Assembly: GCF_000812685.1 (NCBI RefSeq)
Contig: NZ_JWIF01000056.1
Span: 434,001-498,000 of the forward strand
Direction of reading: 5' to 3'
DNA: 64,000 nt
DNA from: Halocynthiibacter namhaensis
GTDB lineage: Bacteria > Pseudomonadota > Alphaproteobacteria > Rhodobacterales > Rhodobacteraceae
The position numbers and the translations under genes are program-made. The notes under the pieces are model-generated. The model was given only the letters and a program-made list of their open reading frames with translations. It searched no databases and was not told the DNA's origin. Below, piece after piece: positions 46,760 to 55,197 of the stretch; positions within the stretch are counted from its first letter, which is position 1; the number at the start of each line of letters is the position of its first letter.

Positions 46760-47314
46760 ATGGTTGAGTTTGCGGATCTAAATTCTGTGGCGTTCGACAT
46801 GGCTCCGATTGGAATTGTACTGACGGAACAGCGCGTAATTCGCGTCGTGAATGATGTGTTCGCCGGACTGACTGGACGTCGTAAGGACGCATTGCAGGGT
46901 CTGTCGTTTCGTGAGCTTTATGACAGTCCACGCGAGTTTGATGACTTTCGCGACATCGGCATGGCAGCTTTGCAACGTGGTGAAACCTATTCAGATGAAC
47001 GCTTGTTGGCGAAGCAAGGCGGGGTGGCGACGTGGTGTCGTTTTCGCGCCCGTACACTGACCCCGGCTGATCCGTTGGCGCGTGTTGTGATGACCTATGC
47101 GGCGATCTCGGATGTATCTTCAGGCGTGCGTTTAACCCCGCGTGAACGAGAGGTCGTCGTGTTTTTAAGTCAGGGCAAGACCAGCAAGGAAATTGCCTTG
47201 GTGTTGGGGCTGTCACCGCGCACAATAGAGGATGTAAGGGCGCGTTTGTTGAAAAAACTTCAGGTCAGAAATGTAACGGAACTGCTGTCTCGTTTAGCAA
47301 GTGGCGATTTCTAG
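46760..47314 (+). CDS. PAS-domain LuxR-type transcriptional regulator
   Basis: A 184-residue regulator: PAS sensor at about 8-118 and a LuxR/GerE helix-turn-helix at about 122-184 (LTPREREVVVFLSQGKTSKE, then LSPRTIEDVRARLLKKLQVR). No receiver domain is present, so the PAS domain, not phosphorylation, should sense the signal. The open frame begins at 46634, but GAGG 5 nt before ATG 46760 and the domain start fix the gene. It is divergent from the M20 deacylase and 11 nt upstream of the molybdopterin-binding gene. Confidence 0.9.
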   Translation: MVEFADLNSVAFDMAPIGIVLTEQRVIRVVNDVFAGLTGRRKDALQGLSFRELYDSPREFDDFRDIGMAALQRGETYSDERLLAKQGGVATWCRFRARTLTPADPLARVVMTYAAISDVSSGVRLTPREREVVVFLSQGKTSKEIALVLGLSPRTIEDVRARLLKKLQVRNVTELLSRLASGDF

Positions 47315-47325
47315 AGGGGGCGTTC

Positions 47326-48345
47326 ATGAAATTTGGAAATATTCCTGTTGCTGAAGCAGAGGGCGCGATTTTGGGGCACGGCTTGAAGGTCTCAGGGGGG
47401 CTGTTGAAAAAAGGATCGGTTTTGCGAAATCAAGACATCGTGGCCCTGTCTGACGCTGGCGTGACAGAGCTGCCGGTTGCGCAACCGGATGATGGTGATG
47501 TTGGTGAAGATCAAGCTGCGGCGCGTGTGGCGCAGGCGATTTCTGGCGCCGGGCTTAAAAACTTGGCCCCGATACATGGCCGCGTGAACCTGGTGGCAAC
47601 GGCGGACGGTGTCTTGCGCGTGGACACGTCAGGTGTGACGGCGTTAAATTTAGTGGATGAGGCTGTGACATTGGCAACGTTGCAACCTTTTAGCCGTGTT
47701 TCGGCGGGCACATTGGTGGCGACCGCGAAAATGATCCCGTATTTCGTTGCAGGAAAAACTATTTCTGAGATCGAACAAGCAACCCCGCCTTTATTATCGT
47801 TATCCCCCTTTCGGGCTTTGCGCTGGGGCCTGGTTCTAACGCAGGTTGAAGGCATGAAAGACAGCCTGTTGACGAAGGCAGAGGCCGCGACACGTCGTCG
47901 GGTTGAACGGCTTGGCGGCACATTGGTTTCGGTCGAAACGGTGGATCATCGGGAAGGCCCATTGGCGCGCGCTTTAAGCGGTTTGAGCGGGGATAAGACC
48001 ACGGATGTCATCTTGATATTGACGGGCTCTGCCACGTCGGATCGGGCGGATGTCGCACCCTCTGGGGTGGCGCGCTGTGGGGGGCGGGTGACGCGATTTG
48101 GGCTGCCCGTAGATCCTGGGAACCTGTTGTTTCTTGGGGAATTGGACGGGCGTCCGGTAATTGGCTTGCCGGGGTGTGCGCGATCTTTGGCACTAAACGG
48201 TGCGGATTGGATCCTGGAACGGATCGCAGCCGATATCTCTATTGACGACGTGGATCTTGCAGCCATGGGCGTTGGGGGATTGTTAAAGGACGTGCCAGAA
48301 CGCGGAGAGCCGCGTCGTCGGACAAACCCGAGTTCGTCAAAGTGA
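47326..48345 (+). CDS. Molybdopterin-binding (MoCF/MoeA-like) protein
   Basis: A 339-residue protein; residues about 165-310 form the MoCF/MogA-like molybdopterin-binding fold (DVILILTGSATSDRADVAPSG, then PVDPGNLLFLGELDGRPVIGLPG in shorter blocks). It overlaps the next gene, a MobA-like nucleotidyltransferase, by 4 nt. The same two modules occur fused in some proteobacteria that mature molybdenum enzymes of the xanthine oxidase/CODH class, so joint action on MoCo is likely. The regulator just upstream may control it. Confidence 0.85.
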   Translation: MKFGNIPVAEAEGAILGHGLKVSGGLLKKGSVLRNQDIVALSDAGVTELPVAQPDDGDVGEDQAAARVAQAISGAGLKNLAPIHGRVNLVATADGVLRVDTSGVTALNLVDEAVTLATLQPFSRVSAGTLVATAKMIPYFVAGKTISEIEQATPPLLSLSPFRALRWGLVLTQVEGMKDSLLTKAEAATRRRVERLGGTLVSVETVDHREGPLARALSGLSGDKTTDVILILTGSATSDRADVAPSGVARCGGRVTRFGLPVDPGNLLFLGELDGRPVIGLPGCARSLALNGADWILERIAADISIDDVDLAAMGVGGLLKDVPERGEPRRRTNPSSSK

Positions 48346-48968
48346 CGCGCGGCATTTATGTGTTGATGTTGGCAGCAGGCGCGTCACGTCGGATGCGCGG
48401 CGAGGACAAGCTGTTGCGTGAAATCCAGGGCGTCTCGTTGTTGGAGCGTTCCGTGTGCCGCGCTGTTCAAAGCGGAGCCGATGGGGTGCATGTGGTTTTG
48501 CCGTCGCGGGATGGCCCTCGGGCAGACTGTTTGGCGGATATGAACGTATCGATAACCGTCTGCGAAGAGTGTGCAGAGGGAATGGGGGCTTCGTTGCGGG
48601 CGGGTGTCTCTGGGTTGCCAGATGATGCGGCGGCGGTGATTGTTACGCTTGCGGATATGCCCGACATAGGGGCGGAGCACTATCGCAGGTTGATGGAACG
48701 CTTCAATGCCACGGCGCGGGGTGAAAAAAACTATCAGATCTTACGTGCCGTCACGGATGCGGGGCAGGTTGGGCATCCTGTGCTGTTTGGGAGCGGATGG
48801 TTCGAAAGGTTATGCCAGGCCAAGGGTGATCAGGGTGCGCGGGATATTTTGAAGCAAGAACAACGGTGTATAGAGTATGTCACAACATTTGGCGAGGGTG
48901 CTGTGGTGGATCTTGACACCCCCGAAGCTTGGGAAGGCTGGATGGCGAAACCAAATGGTTCATCGTGA
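48342..48968 (+). CDS. MobA-like NTP transferase (MocA/CoxI-type molybdenum cofactor nucleotidyltransferase)
   Basis: A 208-residue nucleotidyltransferase. The NTP-binding loop LAAGASRRMRGEDKLL (10-25) is diagnostic, with TLADMPDIG (about 100-108) as metal-binding Asp region and GHPVLFG near 142. MocA-type enzymes make molybdopterin cytosine dinucleotide for xanthine-oxidase-family enzymes. The GTG start overlaps the upstream TGA as GTGA. Confidence 0.88.
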   Translation: MTRGIYVLMLAAGASRRMRGEDKLLREIQGVSLLERSVCRAVQSGADGVHVVLPSRDGPRADCLADMNVSITVCEECAEGMGASLRAGVSGLPDDAAAVIVTLADMPDIGAEHYRRLMERFNATARGEKNYQILRAVTDAGQVGHPVLFGSGWFERLCQAKGDQGARDILKQEQRCIEYVTTFGEGAVVDLDTPEAWEGWMAKPNGSS

Positions 48969-49062
48969 AATTATGGCTTGGCGTGGCGAAGCCGCCACAT
49001 ATTGACGCAGACGAATGGCAAAGAACCTTGTTCCGAAGCGCGGCCCAGCCTACATGGAAGGA

Positions 49063-49857
49063 ATGAAACGCTGGATCCCTTTTTTAAAAACTGAGAAAAC
49101 CGTTGCCGTGGTGCGCCTGTCTGGTGTGATCGCAGCGGGTGGCCGGGGCTTGTCTGATGAAAAGATCGGCCCTGTGCTTGAACGCGCGTTCACCAAAGGC
49201 AAGCCTGCTGCTGTGGCATTGGTGATCAATTCGCCTGGGGGATCGCCTGTGCAGTCCTCGTTGATTGGGGCGCGTATTCGTCGTTTGTCCGATGAAAAAG
49301 GTATTCCGGTTTTCGCTTTTGTGGAAGATGTCGCTGCATCCGGCGGATATTGGTTGGCCGCAGCTGCGGACGAGATCTATGCCGACCAAAGTTCGGTGTT
49401 GGGATCAATTGGTGTGATCTCTGCCGGATTTGGACTGGAAGATTTCATTCAGCGTCATGGTGTTAACCGTCGTGTTTACACGGCGGGTACATCGAAATCG
49501 ATGTTGGATCCGTTTAAAGCTGAGAACCCCGAAGATGTAGATCGTTTGAAGGGCATTTTGGAGCAAATTCACGAGGTTTTTATTGATCATGTGAAGGTGC
49601 GCCGTTCCGGAAAATTGGACGAAGCCCAAGACTTGTTTAACGGCGAGGTCCGGGTTGGTGCCAAGGCTGTTGAAGCCGGGCTTGCCGACGGCCTTGGACA
49701 TATGAAAACCGTTATGAAAGAGCGGTTTGGCGAAAAATGTAACTTCCGAAACTATGGTGCAAAACGTGGGCTTTTAAGCCGTTTTGGTGCCAGTGCTGCC
49801 GACGGAATGATCGGTGCGGTCGAGGAACGTGTTGAATTCACGCGCTATGGGCTGTGA
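49063..49857 (+). CDS. S49-family peptidase (SppA/SohB-like)
   Basis: Serine protease of 264 residues related to signal peptide peptidase A. The nucleophile is Ser93 in EDVAASGGYWLAAAADEI; the oxyanion segment INSPGGSPVQ is at 56-65. No membrane helix is evident after the start chosen, so it may be peripheral. An open frame begins at 49015, but the family N-terminus is MKRWIPFLK, and GGAAGGA abuts the ATG at 49063; 49015 and 49054 are alternatives. Confidence 0.88.
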   Translation: MKRWIPFLKTEKTVAVVRLSGVIAAGGRGLSDEKIGPVLERAFTKGKPAAVALVINSPGGSPVQSSLIGARIRRLSDEKGIPVFAFVEDVAASGGYWLAAAADEIYADQSSVLGSIGVISAGFGLEDFIQRHGVNRRVYTAGTSKSMLDPFKAENPEDVDRLKGILEQIHEVFIDHVKVRRSGKLDEAQDLFNGEVRVGAKAVEAGLADGLGHMKTVMKERFGEKCNFRNYGAKRGLLSRFGASAADGMIGAVEERVEFTRYGL

Positions 49858-49860
49858 TGA

Positions 49861-50028
49861 ATGATTGTTAAGGTTGTTGTCTTATTTCTGGTGGGAATGA
49901 TGGTGCTGGCCATGTTTGGCAAGCTGCGTTTTCCAGGGCAGGCGGCAATCGAGAAACAGAAATGTCCGCGTTGCGGGCGCTTTCGCATTGGTCGTGGACC
50001 ATGTGCATGTGAAAAGACAAAGGGCTGA
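49861..50028 (+). CDS. Small membrane protein with zinc-ribbon tail (55 aa)
   Basis: A short gene between the S49 peptidase and the antiporter. Residues 2-20 form one hydrophobic helix; the tail has four cysteines as CPRCG (35-39) and CAC (48-50), a compact zinc-ribbon pattern with basic residues. It starts 3 nt after the S49 stop and ends 6 nt before the antiporter start, so it belongs to the operon. Function unknown; the spacing and cysteine pattern argue that it is a real gene. Confidence 0.75.
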   Translation: MIVKVVVLFLVGMMVLAMFGKLRFPGQAAIEKQKCPRCGRFRIGRGPCACEKTKG

Positions 50029-50034
50029 CGACTG

Positions 50035-51000
50035 ATGGATTGGATCTATGCGGGGCTTGGCCTGATTATCTTGCTATTGGCGGGTGATGTACTTGTAAAA
50101 GGTGCTGTAAACCTGTCACTGCGTTTGGGTATTCCCGCGTTGATTGTCAGCTTGACGATTGTGGCCTTCGGAACCTCAGCACCTGAACTTTTGATTGCGA
50201 TTGAGGCGATTGCCGATCAAGCGCCGGGCATTGCGATGGGCAATGTTGTGGGGTCAAATACGGCCAATATCTTGCTGGTTCTAGGTGTGCCTGCGATCAT
50301 GACAGGGCTGAAGTCCAGCGAATGTAATATTCGTAAAACATACATCTACATGATCCTTGCGACGTTCATCTTCATTGGCGCCAGTTTTGCTGGCCCGTTG
50401 ACTTGGGTGCATGGTGTCGGCCTGTTGATTGTTTTGGCATATGTCCTAACTGATCAGGCACGCGAGGTTCTGCGTCATCGTAAATCTGGGCAAAGTTGTA
50501 TGCCCTGTTGCTCTGATGCGGATGTTGAAGACGTCGAGGGCGCTGACGCGGATATGCAGGGATGGAAGATTGGCCTTTACTTGATGTTGGGCCTGATTGG
50601 GCTTCCCCTTGGCGCAAGTTTACTGGTTGATGGGGCTGTGAATATCGCGCGGACATTTGGTATCAGTGAAGCGGTGATCGGCCTGACGTTGGTCGCTGTT
50701 GGAACATCCTTGCCTGAACTTGCGACAACCGTGATGGCTGCATTGCGTCGTCAAGCAGATGTGGCGCTGGGCAATGTCATAGGCTCTAACATGTTTAACT
50801 TGCTGGCGATCATCGGTGTGGCTTCTATCATTGGAGATATCCCGGTCGATCAGCAATTCCTACGGTTCGACCTTTGGGTGATGTTGGGGGCATCTTTGAT
50901 CCTCGCGCCTTTCGTCTTTTTGCGATGGAATATCACGCGGGGCTGGGGCTTTGTCCTATGTGGGTTATATGCGGCCTATATCGGTTCTATCCTGATCTGA
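50035..51000 (+). CDS. Calcium/sodium antiporter (CaCA family, YrbG-like)
   Basis: Inner-membrane exchanger of 321 residues with about ten helices and two inverted alpha repeats: VAFGTSAPELL plus GNVVGSNTANILLVLG, and VAVGTSLPELATTV plus GNVIGSNMFNLLAIIG. The Glu and Asn residues in these repeats coordinate cations. A hydrophilic loop with CCSDADVEDVEGADAD (about 157-172) is a possible regulatory cytoplasmic segment. It is the last gene before a 344-bp non-coding region. Confidence 0.93.
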   Translation: MDWIYAGLGLIILLLAGDVLVKGAVNLSLRLGIPALIVSLTIVAFGTSAPELLIAIEAIADQAPGIAMGNVVGSNTANILLVLGVPAIMTGLKSSECNIRKTYIYMILATFIFIGASFAGPLTWVHGVGLLIVLAYVLTDQAREVLRHRKSGQSCMPCCSDADVEDVEGADADMQGWKIGLYLMLGLIGLPLGASLLVDGAVNIARTFGISEAVIGLTLVAVGTSLPELATTVMAALRRQADVALGNVIGSNMFNLLAIIGVASIIGDIPVDQQFLRFDLWVMLGASLILAPFVFLRWNITRGWGFVLCGLYAAYIGSILI

Positions 51001-51344
51001 GTCGCCGCGTTTGTTCCCAATCTTGGGCAAAATCCTTTGTAAACTTAGGCATTGCACGGAGGTATTTTGAGAACTTGTGCACTTGCTCGCAAAGCCGTTA
51101 CAAAAGTGTAACTAAAATACTAATGTTATCAGGGGGTTGCTGGGCGTTGTTAAAATTCCATTTAAAATCAATACCTTGCAAAAGTGCCTAAAAAACAGGC
51201 AACTTGGTGAAAGCCGTTATTTTCTTCGCTGGGGCCCTGCCCTAAGAAAGTTACCCACGTAGTTATCCACAGAAACGGTTGATATGTTTCTTCTTGTCAC
51301 AGGGTTGATAAGATTGCAGCCAATAGAGAATCACGAAAAGCCCA
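51001..51344. other. 344-bp AT-rich non-coding region upstream of uvrC, with a DnaA box
   Basis: The longest gene-free stretch of the window. It holds one perfect DnaA box, TTATCCACA (51263-51271), with a near copy TTACCCACG just before it, and a GTTAC / GTAAC dyad (51097-51101 and 51108-51112). No tRNA, ORF of note or terminator was found. Clustered DnaA boxes needed for an origin are absent; a DnaA-influenced uvrC promoter is the modest reading. Confidence 0.45.
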
Positions 51345-53255
51345 ATGACAGAGCCTGAAAATACAGATTTCCCCGTCGATGAGACCGGAACCGCCCTTGT
51401 CGGCCATGCCTGTGTTCATAGCTATTTAAAGACGTTGGATAACTCGCCTGGCGTATATCGTATGTTGGATGAGCAGGGGAAAATTCTATATGTGGGCAAG
51501 GCACGCAGCCTAAAGAAACGCGTGTCCAATTATGCCAACCCCAACGGCCATACGCCTCGTATTCTGCGTATGATTTCCCAGACCCGGCGGATGATGTTTT
51601 TAACAACCCGCACCGAGACCGAGGCGCTGTTGTTGGAGCAGAACCTCATCAAGCAGTTAAAGCCGCATTTCAACGTGCTTCTGCGTGATGATAAAAGCTT
51701 TCCGATGATCATGCTGACCGGGCATCACGATTATCCGCAGATCAAGAAACACCGTGGGTCGCGCAAGGCCAAGGGTGACTATTTTGGGCCGTTCGCGTCC
51801 GGGCAGGCGGTGAACCGAACCCTGAACCAATTACAACGTGTTTTCATGTTACGCGATTGTTCCGACAGCATGTTTAACAGTCGCACGCGACCTTGCCTGC
51901 AATACCAGATTAAGCGGTGTAGCGGCCCGTGCACTGGTAAGGTGACTGAACAGGATTACGCAGCCAGTGTTGCGGATGCGCGGGATTTTCTGCGGGGGCG
52001 TACCAGTGGTATTCAGGCCAATTTGGCGAAGGAAATGCAGACCGCCAGTGACGCCATGGAATTTGAACGCGCAGCCGCCTTTCGGGATCGGATCAACGCG
52101 TTGACACAGGTGCAGCAAGCACAGGGGATCAATCCGCAAAACGTGGCAGAAGCCGATATCATCGCCCTTCATATGGAAGGCGGCCAGGCCTGTGTTCAGG
52201 TGTTCTTCATTCGCGCCAATCAGAACTGGGGCAATAAGGATTTCTATCCGCGCACGGGTCAAGGTGGTGAAGGCAATGAGGGTGCGGATCCAAGCGAAGT
52301 GCTGCAAGCTTTTGTGACGCAATTTTACGACAATCGCGAACCTCCACGGTTGGTGTTGATTTCGAACGCAGTGGATGACCCCGATCTGGTAGCTGAGGCG
52401 CTGACGCAGAAAGCCAGCCGAAAAGTCGAGATTTCCGTGCCGCAGCGGGGGGAACGCGCGGATCTGGTCGACAATGCCATGCGCAATGCGCGCGAAAGTC
52501 TCGCGCGTAAAATGGCCGAAACCGCGACCCAAGCGAAATTGTTGCGCGGTGTGGCACAAGCCTTTGATTTGAAAGCGCCCCCCAAACGCATTGAGGCCTA
52601 CGATAACTCGCATATCCAGGGCGCGCATGCGGTTGGTGCGATGATCGTTGCGGGGCCTGAAGGCTATGTGAAAAGCCAGTATCGCAAGTTCAACATCAAG
52701 GGCGAAGACCTGACACCAGGCGATGACTTTGGCATGATGAAAGAGGTCATGACACGACGCTTTAAGCGCTTGCAAAAGGAAGACCCAAATCGCGAAACTG
52801 AGGCTTGGCCGGATCTGCTGTTGATTGATGGCGGGGCTGGTCAGGTGTCAGCAGTACGTGAGATCATGCGCGAATATGGCGTGGAAGATATTGCGATGGT
52901 GGGGGTGGCTAAGGGCCTTGACCGGGATCACGGCAAGGAAGAATTTTACCGCACGGGAAAGCGGCCCTTTGCCCTGCAGCGCAATGATCCTGTTTTATAT
53001 TTCATTCAACGGATGCGCGATGAAGTTCACCGTTTTGCCATCGGCACCCACCGTGCAAAACGATCAAAAGCCATCGGTGCCACCCCATTGGATGAAGTCG
53101 CAGGCGTCGGAGCCACACGAAAACGTGCATTGCTGGCCCATTTTGGATCTGCGAAGGCAGTCAGCAGAGCCGGGCTTGAGGATCTGAAAGCGGTGGATGG
53201 CATTTCCAGCGCTTTGGCCGAGGTGATTTATGGGCATTTCCACGAAAAAGGCTGA
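51345..53255 (+). CDS. uvrC: Excinuclease ABC subunit C
   Basis: Makes both incisions in nucleotide excision repair. The 636 residues hold the N-terminal GIY-YIG nuclease ([20 protein letters not shown], about 29-48), a UVR motif (about 220-255), the RNase H-like C-terminal nuclease ([25 protein letters not shown]) and tandem HhH near 580-630 (IPGVG-type [14 protein letters not shown]). pgsA follows 97 nt downstream. Confidence 0.97.
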   Translation: MTEPENTDFPVDETGTALVGHACVHSYLKTLDNSPGVYRMLDEQGKILYVGKARSLKKRVSNYANPNGHTPRILRMISQTRRMMFLTTRTETEALLLEQNLIKQLKPHFNVLLRDDKSFPMIMLTGHHDYPQIKKHRGSRKAKGDYFGPFASGQAVNRTLNQLQRVFMLRDCSDSMFNSRTRPCLQYQIKRCSGPCTGKVTEQDYAASVADARDFLRGRTSGIQANLAKEMQTASDAMEFERAAAFRDRINALTQVQQAQGINPQNVAEADIIALHMEGGQACVQVFFIRANQNWGNKDFYPRTGQGGEGNEGADPSEVLQAFVTQFYDNREPPRLVLISNAVDDPDLVAEALTQKASRKVEISVPQRGERADLVDNAMRNARESLARKMAETATQAKLLRGVAQAFDLKAPPKRIEAYDNSHIQGAHAVGAMIVAGPEGYVKSQYRKFNIKGEDLTPGDDFGMMKEVMTRRFKRLQKEDPNRETEAWPDLLLIDGGAGQVSAVREIMREYGVEDIAMVGVAKGLDRDHGKEEFYRTGKRPFALQRNDPVLYFIQRMRDEVHRFAIGTHRAKRSKAIGATPLDEVAGVGATRKRALLAHFGSAKAVSRAGLEDLKAVDGISSALAEVIYGHFHEKG

Positions 53256-53352
53256 CCCGCGCGTTAACCCTGTTATGCTACGACGGAAGTCTGCGGGGAC
53301 TGCGTATTATTGTGACCTTTCCCCCGGTTTATGAAGCGAGTACAAAGACCCT

Positions 53353-54027
53353 ATGATCTGGAACATACCAAATATTTTGACCGTTATGCGTCTCTTTGCA
53401 GCCCCTGGGGTTGCCGTGATGTTTTTGTACTTTAACCGCCCTTGGGCGGATTGGTTCGCGCTTTTGCTGTTCTCAGCGGCTGCGATCACCGATTTCGTCG
53501 ATGGCTATCTGGCGCGCGCTTGGGCGCAGGAAACCAAGTTCGGCGCGATGCTTGATCCGATCGCGGATAAGGCGATGGTGGTGATCGCACTTTTGGTGAT
53601 CACAGGGTTTTCCGGGATGAACCCTTTGATCTTGCTGCCCGCGACTATCATCATTTTTCGCGAAGTCTTTGTGTCGGGTTTGCGCGAGTTTTTGGGTGCC
53701 AAAGCGGGGCTTTTGAAGGTTACAAAGCTGGCGAAATGGAAGACCACGGTGCAGATGGTGGCGATTGCAGTGTTGTTCGCAAGCGGTATGTTTGAACATT
53801 CTCTTGTGTCTGGCGTGGCTGGTATGGATGCGGCACTTGTTGATCAGATTTTTGCAGGCGAAATCGAAGATGATTTCAACATCGTCCGTGCTTATTGGGG
53901 CGAATTTGTCACTTGGCATGCGGGCGTCGCATTGCTGTGGGGCGCGGGTTTACTGACCTTAATCACCGGCTGGGATTACTTCGCAAAGGCACGTCCTTTT
54001 TTGAAAGAAAACGATGATGACGCTTGA
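53353..54027 (+). CDS. pgsA: CDP-diacylglycerol--glycerol-3-phosphate 3-phosphatidyltransferase
   Basis: Makes phosphatidylglycerol phosphate in the inner membrane. The CDP-alcohol phosphotransferase motif is complete: DGYLARAWAQETKFGAMLDP with the last Asp four residues on (pattern DGX2ARX8GX3DX3D, about residues 57-79). 224 residues with four or more helices, and an unusual insertion of about 30 residues near 150-185 before the last helix. The 3' end overlaps moaD by 14 nt. Confidence 0.94.
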   Translation: MIWNIPNILTVMRLFAAPGVAVMFLYFNRPWADWFALLLFSAAAITDFVDGYLARAWAQETKFGAMLDPIADKAMVVIALLVITGFSGMNPLILLPATIIIFREVFVSGLREFLGAKAGLLKVTKLAKWKTTVQMVAIAVLFASGMFEHSLVSGVAGMDAALVDQIFAGEIEDDFNIVRAYWGEFVTWHAGVALLWGAGLLTLITGWDYFAKARPFLKENDDDA

Positions 54028-54268
54028 TATTCTATATTTTGCATGGCTGCGGGAACGCGTTGGCGAACCACGGGAAGTTGTTGAAACCAACGTTGAAACA
54101 GTCGCGGATCTCGTCGCTGAACTGGTGGCTAAAGACGAACGATATGCCCTGGCATTTGCTGACATGTCATCCTTACGCGTGGCCATAGATCAAGAATTGA
54201 CAGACTTCACCGCGTCGCTGAAGGGCGCGCGCGAAGTTGCGTTTTTCCCACCCATGACAGGCGGCTGA
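54014..54268 (+). CDS. moaD: Molybdopterin synthase small subunit (sulfur carrier)
   Basis: Ubiquitin-like sulfur carrier of 84 residues ending in Gly-Gly (PPMTGG), the site of thiocarboxylation. YFAWLRERVG near the start is family-typical. It overlaps pgsA by 14 nt and is 1 nt from moaE, so the synthase pair is co-translated. A second ATG three bases later is an equally good start. Confidence 0.95.
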   Translation: MMTLDILYFAWLRERVGEPREVVETNVETVADLVAELVAKDERYALAFADMSSLRVAIDQELTDFTASLKGAREVAFFPPMTGG

Positions 54269-54269
54269 C

Positions 54270-54725
54270 ATGGACATCCGCGTTCAAGAAGAGCCGTTTC
54301 ATTTCGGCACCGAGGCCCAAGCTTTTTCCGATGCGCAGGACGGTGCGGGCGCGATTGTGACGTTCACAGGGCTCGTGCGCGATTTGCCCGGAACCCCGCT
54401 GGATGTAATGGAGATCGAACATTACCCCGGCATGACGGAACGGGCGCTTGCAAAAATTGCTCAAGATGCGTCAAAACAGTGGGAATTGTCAGGCAGTCTG
54501 ATCATTCACCGTTTTGGTGCGATGCGTCCCGGCGATCAGATTATGATGGTTGCAACCGCTTCCAAGCATCGTAAAGATGCGTTTGAAGCCGCGGAATTTT
54601 TGATGGATTTTCTGAAATCCCGCGCCCCATTCTGGAAGCGTGAAATCACAGCAGACAACACATCTTGGGTTGAAAGCAAACCCGAGGATGAAGATGCGTT
54701 AAGTCGCTGGGATCACATCCAATAA
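54270..54725 (+). CDS. moaE: Molybdopterin synthase catalytic subunit
   Basis: With MoaD converts cyclic pyranopterin monophosphate to molybdopterin. The 151 residues include AIVTFTGLVRD (about 28-38), HRFGAMRPGDQIMMV, and the Lys-rich active-site region HRKDAFEAAEFLMDFLKSRA with FWKRE after it. It overlaps the 3' end of convergent dgkA by 13 nt. Confidence 0.96.
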   Translation: MDIRVQEEPFHFGTEAQAFSDAQDGAGAIVTFTGLVRDLPGTPLDVMEIEHYPGMTERALAKIAQDASKQWELSGSLIIHRFGAMRPGDQIMMVATASKHRKDAFEAAEFLMDFLKSRAPFWKREITADNTSWVESKPEDEDALSRWDHIQ

Positions 54726-55081
54726 GGTAGAAAAATCATCAGACCGGTGATGACAGCAAGGCACGCGCAGATAAAAACTGCGCCAGCGGCCACATCTTTT
54801 GCGCGCTGTACGTCTTCGGAAAATTGAGGCGAAACGACATCGCATAGGTGCTCAAAAGCAGTGTTCATTGCCTCTGCGAACCAGACCAATCCGATCATCA
54901 GGAAAATCCATAGCCAGTCGCCGCGCGCGATGCCGCTGGCCAGGCCCAGAATAACGGTGATCACGGCTAAGGCCAAATGTACCCGTGCGTTGTGCTGGGT
55001 TCTCAGCATGAAACACAACCCATCTAGCGCAAACCGAATGCTGCGCAGGCGACTAAGGATGAACTGGGTGATGAGTGTCAT
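54713..55081 (-). CDS. dgkA: Diacylglycerol kinase (DgkA family)
   Basis: Small integral-membrane kinase (122 residues, three hydrophobic helices) phosphorylating diacylglycerol or undecaprenol. The catalytic EAMNTAFEHLCD motif and the late QRAKDVAAGAVF segment match DgkA. The ATG at 55081 has AAGG 8 nt upstream and overlaps the stop of a 39-codon ORF as ATGA. The last gene of the operon from 59257; its lipid-recycling role suggests the operon acts on envelope lipids. Confidence 0.92.
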   Translation of the reverse strand: MTLITQFILSRLRSIRFALDGLCFMLRTQHNARVHLALAVITVILGLASGIARGDWLWIFLMIGLVWFAEAMNTAFEHLCDVVSPQFSEDVQRAKDVAAGAVFICACLAVITGLMIFLPYWM

Positions 55082-55197
55082 GCATTTACCTTTTTCTGCA
55101 AAGTCCAAGAAATTGCCAGCGCCGATTTGCGGCTTCGATATCGTATTACACCGGGAAGGCCACCGAGAAATGCGGCGAGAAAAATACAACAGGTCAT
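55078..55197 (-). CDS. Unlisted 39-aa small membrane peptide between the LDI-like gene and dgkA
   Basis: An ATG at 55195-55197 overlaps the stop of the upstream 618-residue gene (ATGA), and its TGA overlaps the dgkA ATG (ATGA). The 39 residues have a hydrophobic segment (about 4-18, CIFLAAFLGGLPGVI) followed by basic residues RYRSRK, consistent with one membrane pass, N-out by the positive-inside rule. Tight coupling at both ends is the main evidence that it is translated. Function unknown; a role only in coupling is possible. Confidence 0.55.
   Translation of the reverse strand: MTCCIFLAAFLGGLPGVIRYRSRKSALAISWTLQKKVNA

Noticed and set aside
51263-51271. Chromosomal origin of replication at the DnaA box
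   Set aside because: Only one perfect box and one weak copy are present, with no parAB, dnaA, hemE or similar origin-linked genes nearby.
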